From Kiritimatiellia bacterium (GTDB lineage: Bacteria; Verrucomicrobiota; Kiritimatiellia; RFP12; UBA1067), in the NCBI GenBank assembly GCA_017514235.1, contig JAFWKK010000050.1, positions 1 to 64,000 of the forward strand: DNA of 64,000 nucleotides, in the 5' to 3' direction. The notes beneath the pieces were generated by a model, which saw nothing but the letters and a program-made list of their open reading frames with translations, had not been told where the DNA came from and did no database searches. Numbering within the stretch: the first letter of the stretch is position 1; each line of letters begins with the position of its first letter. Shown here in pieces: positions 56,901-64,000 of the stretch. A program made the translations under genes and the position numbers.

Positions 56901-57154
56901 GATTCTGAGCGCCCCAAGCTTTCGCAGATTATATTCGACTCATCCTTCGCGTTATCCTCGGACGCCGCCGCCTTCCACAGTCGTTCAAGTATCTTGGTGT
57001 AGATCTCCTGCGCGGCCGCGCGCGAAAAGGTCAAGGCGACTATCTTGGCCGGATCGACTTTGCCGAGCAGCATCAGCCGCAAGTACCGCGTCGCGAGCGC
57101 AAACGTCTTGCCCGTTCCCGCCGATGCCCTGATAAGCAGATTCCCCTCAAGCAT
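53990..57154 (-). CDS. addA: AddA helicase-nuclease subunit
   Basis: About 1054 residues, UvrD-like. Walker A ASAGTGKT (residues 10-17), DEFQDTSELQW (Walker B), GDLKQSIYTWRGG, LTIHRSKGLTLDRVFVPLAEG and YYVALTRARKAMYV are the SF1 motifs. A PD-(D/E)xK nuclease lies at the C-terminus (GQFDRVVFTGEG... VIYDFKTNAL). ATG-57154 overlaps the addB stop by 8 bases with AAGGAG seven bases upstream, so coupling is likely. Processes double-strand ends for recombination with AddB. Confidence 0.93.
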   Translation of the reverse strand: MLEGNLLIRASAGTGKTFALATRYLRLMLLGKVDPAKIVALTFSRAAAQEIYTKILERLWKAAASEDNAKDESNIICESLGRSESWDTATFASLLRRLLDTQHLGTIATLDSFILRMVRNFPLEMGFQHAVEVLDPAGEGEAVQDALRVILQGTEKAEGFIKVFAAARDGNLPRVLEYKIAGMLKTWRKFYERHPDCRNWTVESMLAALGIPEKSKCPDLSILNTEGSGNPAPKFMEWAWSYDGSDNIFMSGKPGEMMRFFVRNLQATMFSWTTDSGKLRSFDYGADGAEAIRAAMRHMFNLHMQHILKQIKAKIDFVGFVEDVYNCNSRRKGKLTFSDFTKLSAVKEGSEEALKLENLEYRFDEKFDHWALDEFQDTSELQWACLKSLVGQAATSGGGRTVMTVGDLKQSIYTWRGGNDGPFMEMMSWDAFKTKGYGEIKDLSTSYRYEKNICDFINAVFGEKSLRKSGILPPERTKAIDRWLSADCWKKHEPDLEDGKPKAGDYVKVLGAPDPEGKANMEALLPTLVDELKRVWEAHEAVGSTESVGILVRTNDDGNAIAERLRSEDIPVVWEGMSAVSDVPVVNALVDLLRLSEHPEDTFAWTVVSQLFPICSALFASPKDGGKLKVDYVSKIVATRLSHQGLSRTLQEYCRALSADSVGLDALSKQRLREMVGVAVAYEQRNASRFSIDGFEAFLAASSKREQGTSSDVVRILTIHRSKGLTLDRVFVPLAEGTTKSKWLADPGKQGLLYAAEGNWVLPHLSADEVMLNNETKRAQDEMADESLLSNVRTYYVALTRARKAMYVIAPLAERDAAKPFFRDVIASAVADFPRHKMDNGCEIIFEQGVEPAVKPGHDAAGSDVRTKRQFWRHDKPSETVERVSPSSSGHRDSVVPASELFSESAGEAAKRGVEIHGQYETIEWADEKGLGALPPAFRVAFAKPSPEATVWREKSYEIYRQRGDKGEWETGQFDRVVFTGEGAERAAVIYDFKTNALRTVESIDAFEQRMCQTYASQMNAYRAALGTLTGLPVSRIRSVLLLQSTESAVECGA

Positions 57155-60122
57155 TTTCAAGCTCCTTCAGTTTTGCCTCTTGCTTTTTTAGCCAGTCACA
57201 GGCGTTGTCGCCATCCTGCAAATCCCGTTCGGGCGAAAACGAGAATATCCGACCGAGGTCGTACAACTTACCATCTTCATCGGGACGCGCAGGCCAAAAG
57301 ATGTTTGCCTTGATCCGTTCTATGGCAACACGCGCCGTTCTGAGCGAAAGGTCAACGTATTCCATCACGGAAAGAACATCAACCTTGTCCTCGGCCAGGA
57401 CCAGATAGTCATATCCCGTAATCGGGCCGTCGAAACGTTCCGGAAACTCTGCCTTCAGGCACGCGCCATAAAGCGGAAGCTGTACTGTCAGCATCCGTAC
57501 AGGTTTCTTCCTTTCAAGCTGAGTCGGAAGTTTCAGCCGTTCGGCAAAGTCAACCTGCTTCGCCCCCCCAGTCTTGACATGTTTCCGTTTCGCACTCTCA
57601 AATTCATCCCACGTCTTGTAATCGATAATGCGGAACTCCTTGCTGCCATCAGGTCGCTCACGGCAGTCGACGCGGTCCACAGCTCCCTTGATCCAGACAT
57701 CCCATTCCTCAAACGGCTTGGCGAAGTAGCGGATCTCCGTTCCTTCGACTCGCCAACCATCTTGCGCCCATTTGGCCTGGATCGCCGCGAAACGCATAAG
57801 TCGCTCACGGACCGACTGCAATTGAAGGAGGACGCTCACCGTTGGATGCGCACCGAACCGCTTGACCTCCTTGTCAACAATCACCTCCAGTGCCTTGGCA
57901 ATGGACGCTTCATCCGTCAACGGATTGCTCTTCTGCCCCTTCGCAAAAAGTTCCAGGACGCGATGCACGAAAGTGCCGTAGTCGTTGAACCCCAGCTCTT
58001 TCTTCTCCTCATAGCGATCCCCCATGCCGAGTCCGTATTTGAGGAGATACTCAAGGGGAGATTTCAGATAGGTGTCGATTGCCGAGGGCGAGAGATATTC
58101 CTGCCCATCCTTCGTCTTGAGCCCCACTTCGTCAGGCAACCGCAACCGCCATGCCTTTGAAATCGTTCGCGGCGGCGTCGACTCAGTTGCGACCGCATCG
58201 CCGAAAAGGCCTTTGGCCCGCGAAGCCAACGCATCTTGGGGACACAGGAAAAGCAGACGGCTCGGACGGCAAATGTCGCCCTTCGCGTTTGTGCGCGCGA
58301 CGTATGCGCGGACGGCGTGCGGCGCATGGGAGGCGACAAGCTCCTGCAGCAACCAGGAGTCTCGCGCAAGGCGCGTCTCGTTCGACGTGAGGCCAAGTGC
58401 GGCGCGCAGCTCGTTCGGAAGGAACGCGTGCCCGACGACAGAATCCGGCACCGCGCCTTCGTGAAGTCCCGCCAAGGCGATCTTGTCGCCAAGGCTCCAC
58501 ACAAGCTCAAGCCACCCTTCGGTTCTCACCACATCCGCCTCCTCGGACTCAAGCGAATACGAGGCCGCGCCCAGAAGACGTCGAGCCAACGCGATCAAGC
58601 TGGAGTCTGAAAGCCCCAACTTGCCGATACTCGCACTCGAAAGCATCGTCAGCGCGTTTCGCACGCAGTCCACCGCCTGTGTGAACTCCTTGTCCGAACG
58701 ATCCCCCCGCTGAGGCCTCTTGGAAAAGATACGCCCGAGCATCTCTCGCAGGAAATCAACGAGCGGACGCCCTTTCCGCGCCTCTTCGATCCAAGCCAGA
58801 AACCCGTTGCCGCAGTCGACAAAGGCAGCGACGGCCTTCTCGCCGTGTTCAACCTTTGGACATTCAAGCTTTCCTTCGACAAACGTCGGCAGACATATGT
58901 TCTGATAGATGTCGAGTCCCTCCAGCACCTGCGCGCGGCTGGGCGCGAGCCTTGCTGACTTCAGCGCGGCGAGAACGTCGTCCAAGCGCATCAGCGCGGC
59001 AAAAGACGCCCACGGCACCCCCGCAGCCGGCGGACGCCAGAACGCCAACAGGTCTCGGAGGAGAATGCCCAACGAAGAGACGGCCAATCGATTGCGTTCG
59101 GGATTCTGAATCACATACCCCTCGTTAAGGAACGCCGCCGAAATCACAGTGAAGAGCCCAGAATCGCAAAGCCCCAAAGTCGGCAGCTTCAATCCGGACC
59201 CCTGCGCCGGGAAGTCCTCGACCAGTCGCTCCGCGAGCATCCTGTCGTCTGGGAGGCTGGCGATGTCATCATCGACGAGCCCGGAAACAATCGGACGCGC
59301 CGCGCCCGTCCAGCACTCGGCCTTCGGGCAACCCCATTCGTCGAAACGGTCGCGGTCGGATTCCGCGCAGTGGAGGAGCGTCGTGATCTGTACGCGGTCC
59401 GCATACTGAGCCAAGACGTCGTGCAGCACCAGAACCGGATCCGCCAAGGCAGGAAGGACGATCTCCCGTATCTCCGGATCAAGCGGCGCGGCGGACTTCT
59501 TGGCAAGAGCAACGGACGCGACGGGAAGCCGCAGCCCATTCGCCTCAAGAAAGGCGAAGAATTCTTTTTCGAAGGACGCGAGCTCATCCCAGCGCGCCCT
59601 GTCTTCGCCCAGGGCCGCCTCCAGCACACGGGCCGCCGCCTTGTTCTTTGGCACATCCTGCATCAAAAGTCCCTTGCCGGCGAGGACGCGCCAGATGTCC
59701 GACATCTGGTCGAGAAGCGCGAACCCGGCATCTGGATCCACGACAGCCTGAAGATCCATCGCTCCCTCTGCACGCTGGAACAGGTGCGGCCAGGCCGTCA
59801 AGGCGACGCTTCGCTTCTCGGAAAGGAAGCGCATGAACAACGCGGCGACTTCCGCCTCGTTCGCCTCCGGCAAAGACTGATCGGCGGGGCGGACGAGATG
59901 GAACGGCTGGACGACGCGCGGCGGCAGAATCCCGCCCCAGCCATTTTCAGCGACCTTCTTCGCAAGGGCGAGCCGCAGGTTTCTTCCGCTCTGCGCCGTC
60001 GGCACGACGACCATCAGATGCGCGAGCGACCGCGCACCCGAAGGATCGCGCTCGACCCGTCCGCACAGCCAGTCGACAACCTCATCGACCAGCTTCCGGC
60101 CTGGATTCAGAAATTCGGTCAT
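57147..60122 (-). CDS. addB: AddB-like nuclease subunit
   Basis: 991 residues, with an inactive-helicase-like N-terminal half (no clear Walker A) and a C-terminal PD-(D/E)xK nuclease domain (GAVDRVDCRERPDGSKEFRIIDYKTW carries the D and DYK). C-terminal cysteines of the Fe-S type in AddB are not evident. It is directly upstream of addA in operon. A long 180-base leader precedes the start, and GAGAGGAGCGG is the ribosome site. Confidence 0.85.
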   Translation of the reverse strand: MTEFLNPGRKLVDEVVDWLCGRVERDPSGARSLAHLMVVVPTAQSGRNLRLALAKKVAENGWGGILPPRVVQPFHLVRPADQSLPEANEAEVAALFMRFLSEKRSVALTAWPHLFQRAEGAMDLQAVVDPDAGFALLDQMSDIWRVLAGKGLLMQDVPKNKAAARVLEAALGEDRARWDELASFEKEFFAFLEANGLRLPVASVALAKKSAAPLDPEIREIVLPALADPVLVLHDVLAQYADRVQITTLLHCAESDRDRFDEWGCPKAECWTGAARPIVSGLVDDDIASLPDDRMLAERLVEDFPAQGSGLKLPTLGLCDSGLFTVISAAFLNEGYVIQNPERNRLAVSSLGILLRDLLAFWRPPAAGVPWASFAALMRLDDVLAALKSARLAPSRAQVLEGLDIYQNICLPTFVEGKLECPKVEHGEKAVAAFVDCGNGFLAWIEEARKGRPLVDFLREMLGRIFSKRPQRGDRSDKEFTQAVDCVRNALTMLSSASIGKLGLSDSSLIALARRLLGAASYSLESEEADVVRTEGWLELVWSLGDKIALAGLHEGAVPDSVVGHAFLPNELRAALGLTSNETRLARDSWLLQELVASHAPHAVRAYVARTNAKGDICRPSRLLFLCPQDALASRAKGLFGDAVATESTPPRTISKAWRLRLPDEVGLKTKDGQEYLSPSAIDTYLKSPLEYLLKYGLGMGDRYEEKKELGFNDYGTFVHRVLELFAKGQKSNPLTDEASIAKALEVIVDKEVKRFGAHPTVSVLLQLQSVRERLMRFAAIQAKWAQDGWRVEGTEIRYFAKPFEEWDVWIKGAVDRVDCRERPDGSKEFRIIDYKTWDEFESAKRKHVKTGGAKQVDFAERLKLPTQLERKKPVRMLTVQLPLYGACLKAEFPERFDGPITGYDYLVLAEDKVDVLSVMEYVDLSLRTARVAIERIKANIFWPARPDEDGKLYDLGRIFSFSPERDLQDGDNACDWLKKQEAKLKELENA

Positions 60123-60211
60123 TTCCGCTCCTCTCGTTCCGCGCCGTCAAGCGCCATTCCAAATGTGATATCAATCATCTTCTTTTTCACCTTGATTCTT
60201 TTCGTATTCGT

Positions 60212-60271
60212 TCAACGGAATAGGTCTTCGAGCGTAACAACGCTCTGCACATCCTTGTCACAGCCAATCAC
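60212..60271 (-). other. candidate short leader ORF in the addB leader
   Basis: GTG-60271 opens a 19-residue frame ending VVTLEDLFR at 60212, with AAAGG about eight bases upstream. A further short frame (ATG, beginning MIDITFGMALDG) overlaps the addB start by ATGA. The leader is more AT-rich than its surroundings. The peptides match nothing that I recognise; they may be chance or attenuation/coupling peptides. Confidence 0.25.
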
Positions 60272-60300
60272 GAAACAAATCACCTTTCTACTAAAACGCT

Positions 60301-60306
60301 ATTATA
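60301..60306 (-). promoter_or_regulatory. -10 of the addBA operon
   Basis: Minus-strand ATATGG+TATAAT (60301-60306), an extended -10 with TGG. It is about 178 bases upstream of the addB start, so a long leader exists, the longest in the window. Confidence 0.6.
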
Positions 60307-60402
60307 CCATATTTCAGCGCTTTGCGTACTATTTCTTGCTACTTCTTCCGCTTGGCACCGCCCTCTGCCTCCGTTCTCTTGCGAACAGCAGGCATCAAAC
60401 TG

Positions 60403-62619
60403 TCAGGGGGCGTCGTTGACCGTGACGCTGACGGATGCCGCTACGCCCTCGTCAGTGGAGCATGAGATTACGTGCGCGCCCGGGGCCATTGGAACCGTCA
60501 TGGGCCGCGCTCCGACGCTCTCCCCCGCCAATCGACCGTCGACAAACCACCACAGTCTCGCTCCGTCTGGATTGCCCGTCACCTGGCAGACTATCCGCTG
60601 GTCGAGCGTCCCCTGCACCAGTTGAAAGACCGCGCCGTCCTCCGGACGCGAAATCTCCAGCTGTTCCGCCTGTCCGACAAGGCCCGCGAACGCGGCAAAT
60701 GAGGCGTCAGGGCGAACGATGACATTCCCATTGGCGTCACGCCGGTGCACCACGCAAAGCACGGACGGGCTTTTCCCCTTGACAGCCCAGCCTTCCTCCG
60801 TCTCAGGGCAATCGGCGGACGCCGGCAAGCCCGTCAACTTGCAAACCTTGCGGCGCAACAGGTCCGCCGGACGCGAGAACCACGGTCCGTCGTTCTGCGG
60901 ATAGAGTGTCCGGGCGATTCCCCATGCGACAGGCGCGGCCGCTCTCGCCCCCACGACAGTCTTGTCTCCGAAGCCGCCGGACTTGTGTCCGCACCATACG
61001 CCCACAACGTACTCCGGGTTCCACGCGACCGTCCAGGCGTCGCGATACGCGCTGGACGTGCCGGTCTTCCAAGCAAAGCGCGATGTCGCAACGTCGGCAA
61101 CGTGTCCGAGCGCCGCCTGCGCCCTCTCTCCGCCGGAAAGCATCTCGGAAACAAGATGGCACGCACCAGTCGAGAACACGTTGCCGCCGCCTCGGGCAAG
61201 AACCGCGTAGGCTCCGGTCAGCTCCGCCAGCGAGACCTCCACGCTGCCGATCGCCATTCCAAGCCCAGAGGTCTCGTCGGCGGCAGACATGTGCCGGAAA
61301 CCGAGGTCGCGCAGGCAGTCGCCGAACGTCTCCACGCCAACGCGCCTCAGCATCTGCACGAACGGGACGTTCAACGACATGACGAGCGCGTCGCGCAGCG
61401 AAACGAGACCCCGGTGCCTGGCGTCAAAGTTCGCCGGACGATACCCCTTGAACGCAACCGGCACGTCGCAAAGCCTCTCGTCCGGCGCGACGGCACCCCG
61501 GTCAATCGCAAGCGCGGACAAAAGCGGCTTCAGGGTGGACCCAGCCGGACGCGGCGCAATGGCAGTGTTGACCTGCCCGTCGACGCCGTCGAAGTAGTCT
61601 CCGCTGCAGGCAAGAGCCTTCACACATCCGGTTTCGACGCTCCGAACGACTGCGGCCACCGAGTAGCCGCCGGAACGCGCGGCGGCGTCAACCGCGTTCT
61701 CGCATACGGCTTGAATGTCGGCATCGAGCGACGTGAAGACATCTCCACCTCGCCGCTTGGCGTCGTGTCCGATTCCCTGCAAAACCCAGTCGCAGAAATG
61801 AGGCGCCTTGAACGGACGCGGCGCGCGGCGTACGACCGGGAGCACTGACTTCGCTCCGGCAAGTTGCTCGTCGGTTATCATGCCGAGCGATCGCATCCTG
61901 CCAAGCACGTAGTCACGCCGGCGAAGCGCAAGGTAGTAGTGACGGTCGGGACGGAACCGTGACGGCGCCTGCACCATTCCAGCAAGCATCGCCGCCTCGC
62001 CGATGCCAAGGTCCTTGGCGCCCTTGCCGAACCACCCCTGCGCGGCAGATTCGACGCCTACGAGGTTCGACCCGTACGGAGCGCGGTTCAGGTACTGCGA
62101 GAGTATCCACATCTTCGACCGGCGGCGCTCCATCTTGAGCGCCATGACGGCCTCCTTCCACTTCCACCAGAACGTCTTCGGGTGCGGAGCGATGAGACGC
62201 ACGGCCTGCATCGTGATCGTAGACGCGCCGGAGACGCGGCGACGGCATGCGACATTCTGCCATGCGGCCCGCAAGACGCTGAGCGGACGCACCCCGCGAT
62301 GAGTCCAGAACTCACCGTCCTCAGACGCCACTACGGCCTTGACGATCCAGTCTTCCGGGGCAGCCTCGTAGCTCGGACGGCAGTCCACGTCGCCTTTGCC
62401 CAGCGAGACGCGCAGCACGTTCCCGGCGGCGTCGCGAAGCACGATGCCGCCCGGATACTTGTCCGCGTCCGCGCCAGTCCAGTCAATGGCGAACCACGAT
62501 GCGGCAGGGAATGCGGCGAGCGTGCAGAGCAGGATGATACATCCCCTCCGCGCTCGGACCCGGCAGGACGTAATCGCCCGCCGTAACCACGCGCACCGGA
62601 TAGCGAAACTTGGCTTCAT
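60403..62619 (-). CDS. pbpC: penicillin-binding protein 1C
   Basis: 738 residues. After one transmembrane helix (residues 27-45) comes the glycosyltransferase (ASEDGEFWTHRGV, STITMQAVRL), then the transpeptidase with GSTLKPLLSA (SxxK), SLNVPF (SxN) and KTGTSSAYRD, and a C-terminal BiPBP domain. It makes peptidoglycan strands. ATG-62619 overlaps the upstream gene by 137 bases; it has GGAGAAGGGG directly upstream and no other ordinary start exists before the helix. The neighbouring alpha-2-macroglobulin gene is its usual partner. Confidence 0.93.
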   Translation of the reverse strand: MKPSFAIRCAWLRRAITSCRVRARRGCIILLCTLAAFPAASWFAIDWTGADADKYPGGIVLRDAAGNVLRVSLGKGDVDCRPSYEAAPEDWIVKAVVASEDGEFWTHRGVRPLSVLRAAWQNVACRRRVSGASTITMQAVRLIAPHPKTFWWKWKEAVMALKMERRRSKMWILSQYLNRAPYGSNLVGVESAAQGWFGKGAKDLGIGEAAMLAGMVQAPSRFRPDRHYYLALRRRDYVLGRMRSLGMITDEQLAGAKSVLPVVRRAPRPFKAPHFCDWVLQGIGHDAKRRGGDVFTSLDADIQAVCENAVDAAARSGGYSVAAVVRSVETGCVKALACSGDYFDGVDGQVNTAIAPRPAGSTLKPLLSALAIDRGAVAPDERLCDVPVAFKGYRPANFDARHRGLVSLRDALVMSLNVPFVQMLRRVGVETFGDCLRDLGFRHMSAADETSGLGMAIGSVEVSLAELTGAYAVLARGGGNVFSTGACHLVSEMLSGGERAQAALGHVADVATSRFAWKTGTSSAYRDAWTVAWNPEYVVGVWCGHKSGGFGDKTVVGARAAAPVAWGIARTLYPQNDGPWFSRPADLLRRKVCKLTGLPASADCPETEEGWAVKGKSPSVLCVVHRRDANGNVIVRPDASFAAFAGLVGQAEQLEISRPEDGAVFQLVQGTLDQRIVCQVTGNPDGARLWWFVDGRLAGESVGARPMTVPMAPGAHVISCSTDEGVAASVSVTVNDAP

Positions 62620-64000
62620 GCCCCTTCTCCAGCGTGAACTTCTTCGAGAACACCAGCATCCTGTCGTCGCGCGCGTCGCTGCGCATCACCCAGACCGACG
62701 CCGCGACCTCGTTCGTGCCACATGCCGCCGAAAGGCATTCCGGAATGGCGCCGTGCACCGGTTCGAACGCGCCGGCGAAAAGGTCCTCGACGACGATGTC
62801 GCTCAACACGCGCGTGTCGTCCGCCGAGAGCGTCAGTTCCGCCACCAGAAGTTCGCCGCACCGCAGGGCCGCCATGTCCGCCGGCTCGCCGTCCGGACTC
62901 AGGAAGCGCCGCACTATCGAGATGCCAGACGACTCGTCGCGCACGTCGCGAAGGTCCGGAAGCGAGAGCCGCCGCCACGAAACGAACCTCTCGCCCTCCT
63001 TAGGCGGACGGTGGCGGTAGAATTCACCGAGCGCGAGGAGCGCATGGGCGTTATCGCAAGTGGTCCCCCAGCTGAGCTTCGCCTTGTTCCGCGAAGAGTT
63101 CAGGTAGTGGACGAGCGGCAGTATCCGCGCATCGCCGTCGTCAAGCTCCAGGAGTGCGATCAGCGCAAACGCCGCCTCCTTAACCGAAGCCGGCGAGGCC
63201 GCGTTCTTAAGCAGCGTCTCCGCCCGGCGCCGGTCGTGCGACAGGGCGAAAGCCCGCGCAAGCCGTGCGCGTGACAGCAGCGTGAGACCTTCCGCCGAAT
63301 CGTAAAGCCGCAGCATCCGGTCGCGCTCCGGCTTGCCCGCCAGCGCCAGCGTGTGGCAGGCGTAGGCGGAGACCGCCGAGTTCGTGGACATCGCCCATTT
63401 GCCGAGGAAGCCCATTACGCGCTCCCGCGACTCCTGGCCGATCCGACAGCCGCTTTTCTCCGCCTCGACGAGGAAATGCGCCGCGTATAGCGACACTTCG
63501 CGGTCCCACGGCGCATACGTGCAGTCTGGCCACATGACGAAATCGTTCGCCCGTATCATCGACTCGACGCGACGCACGCCGGCCGCGATGACGTCGGCGC
63601 CGTTAGTCACGACGGAATTGAGCAGCCCTCCTGCGGCGACAAGAGGGAATATCCGGGACGTCGTCTGCTCCAGGCAGCCGTGCGGATAGTCCGCAAGCCA
63701 CTCCAGCGCCCGCGAAAGCTCGCCGACGGGAGAGTCGAACTTACGCGCCGTCCAGCGTCCGTCCGTCGGCGGCGTCCATTCGCTTTCCGGCGTCACCCCG
63801 GCAGTCTCGACCCACGCGACGGCAGGGCGCACCGGCAAGCGGATCGTCTCGTCGTGCACCTCGCCCATTCCGCGCACGTGATAGCCGATGGCGAGTTCGC
63901 CCGGCTCCGCTGGAGCCTTGATCCGCACGACGACGTTTGTGGATGCGTCCGCCGCGATGTGCGCAAGGGACACGCTGGCGGCCACTGCGCCGTTTGTCGA
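62483..64000 (-). CDS. bacterial alpha-2-macroglobulin, 3' part only
   Basis: The frame is open to the right edge, so only the C-terminal 505 residues are visible. The thioester signature YPHGCLEQTTS (Cys-Leu-Glu-Gln) opens the helical thioester domain, followed by repeats of helix pairs and the receptor-binding-like C-terminal sandwich (AGDYVLPGPSAEGMYHPALHAR). Such proteins trap attacking proteases in the periplasm and are typically paired with PBP1C, as here. The 3' end overlaps pbpC by 137 bases. Confidence 0.93.
   Translation of the reverse strand, partial: STNGAVAASVSLAHIAADASTNVVVRIKAPAEPGELAIGYHVRGMGEVHDETIRLPVRPAVAWVETAGVTPESEWTPPTDGRWTARKFDSPVGELSRALEWLADYPHGCLEQTTSRIFPLVAAGGLLNSVVTNGADVIAAGVRRVESMIRANDFVMWPDCTYAPWDREVSLYAAHFLVEAEKSGCRIGQESRERVMGFLGKWAMSTNSAVSAYACHTLALAGKPERDRMLRLYDSAEGLTLLSRARLARAFALSHDRRRAETLLKNAASPASVKEAAFALIALLELDDGDARILPLVHYLNSSRNKAKLSWGTTCDNAHALLALGEFYRHRPPKEGERFVSWRRLSLPDLRDVRDESSGISIVRRFLSPDGEPADMAALRCGELLVAELTLSADDTRVLSDIVVEDLFAGAFEPVHGAIPECLSAACGTNEVAASVWVMRSDARDDRMLVFSKKFTLEKGHEAKFRYPVRVVTAGDYVLPGPSAEGMYHPALHARRIPCRIVVRH

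Noticed and set aside
60339-60395. 18-codon basic ORF (MPAVRKRTEAEGG...) after pbpC
   Set aside because: No ribosome site and too short to support; could be chance in the pbpC 3' region.

Overview
The window reads as GC-rich chromosome from an anaerobic, diderm, glycan-degrading bacterium, most likely of the PVC superphylum (Kiritimatiellota/Lentisphaerota-like). This placement is inferred from gene content: large secreted autotransporter-type beta-helix proteins, a triple LamG protein, Tat-like leaders on hydrolases, DUF1080, LacI/XylR-sensor AraC regulators, a glycyl radical enzyme, and an alpha-2-macroglobulin/PBP1C pair. There is no rRNA, tRNA, CRISPR array or insertion sequence that I can see. 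No gene-free stretch exceeds 300 bases; the longest is about 280 bases (60123-60402).

Locus A (1-14375): a minus-strand operon starts at a promoter near 13060. It encodes a split transketolase, a GH89-like glycosidase, three calcineurin-like phosphoesterases (one with degenerate metal ligands), a glycosidase-like TIM barrel, a beta-helix protein and a further exported protein cut by the window edge. A divergent AraC-family regulator (13185-14375) sits at its head.

Locus B (14394-30333): one minus-strand group (18824-14394) encodes a beta-strand-repeat protein, a triple LamG protein and a PfkB sugar kinase. A second (28987-18932) encodes a GHL10-like hydrolase, a 934-residue beta-helix protein, a glycyl radical enzyme carrying a Tat-like leader, its radical-SAM activase and a GH127-type enzyme. 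A second AraC-family regulator (29083-30333) is divergent from it, across an intergenic region with a 12-bp palindrome.

Locus C (30234-39409): a purple-acid-phosphatase-like enzyme, a GH106 alpha-L-rhamnosidase, an FG-GAP repeat protein and a beta-helix/beta-propeller fusion, expressed from a promoter at 39441.

The rest (39499-64000) is mostly housekeeping. It holds an rRNA methyltransferase, pyrimidine nucleoside phosphorylase, a DUF1080 protein, a Bax-inhibitor-1 protein, a CDF metal exporter, an HNH nuclease with an ABC exporter pair, a frameshifted polysaccharide-lyase-like gene, an N-acetylneuraminate-lyase-like aldolase, carB, a broken ECF sigma gene, addA/addB, pbpC and an alpha-2-macroglobulin gene that runs off the right edge.

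Two sequence patterns cut across loci. A promoter type TTTTGG+TATAAT lies so close to several start codons that the mRNAs should be leaderless. Four secreted repeat proteins share a C-terminal tail pattern G-hydrophobic-x-[LI]-x-hydrophobic-[RK]. The inferred logic is that secreted hydrolases release sugars outside the cell or in the periplasm, and the PfkB kinase, split transketolase and glycyl radical enzyme then process unusual monosaccharides under sugar-sensing AraC-type regulators.
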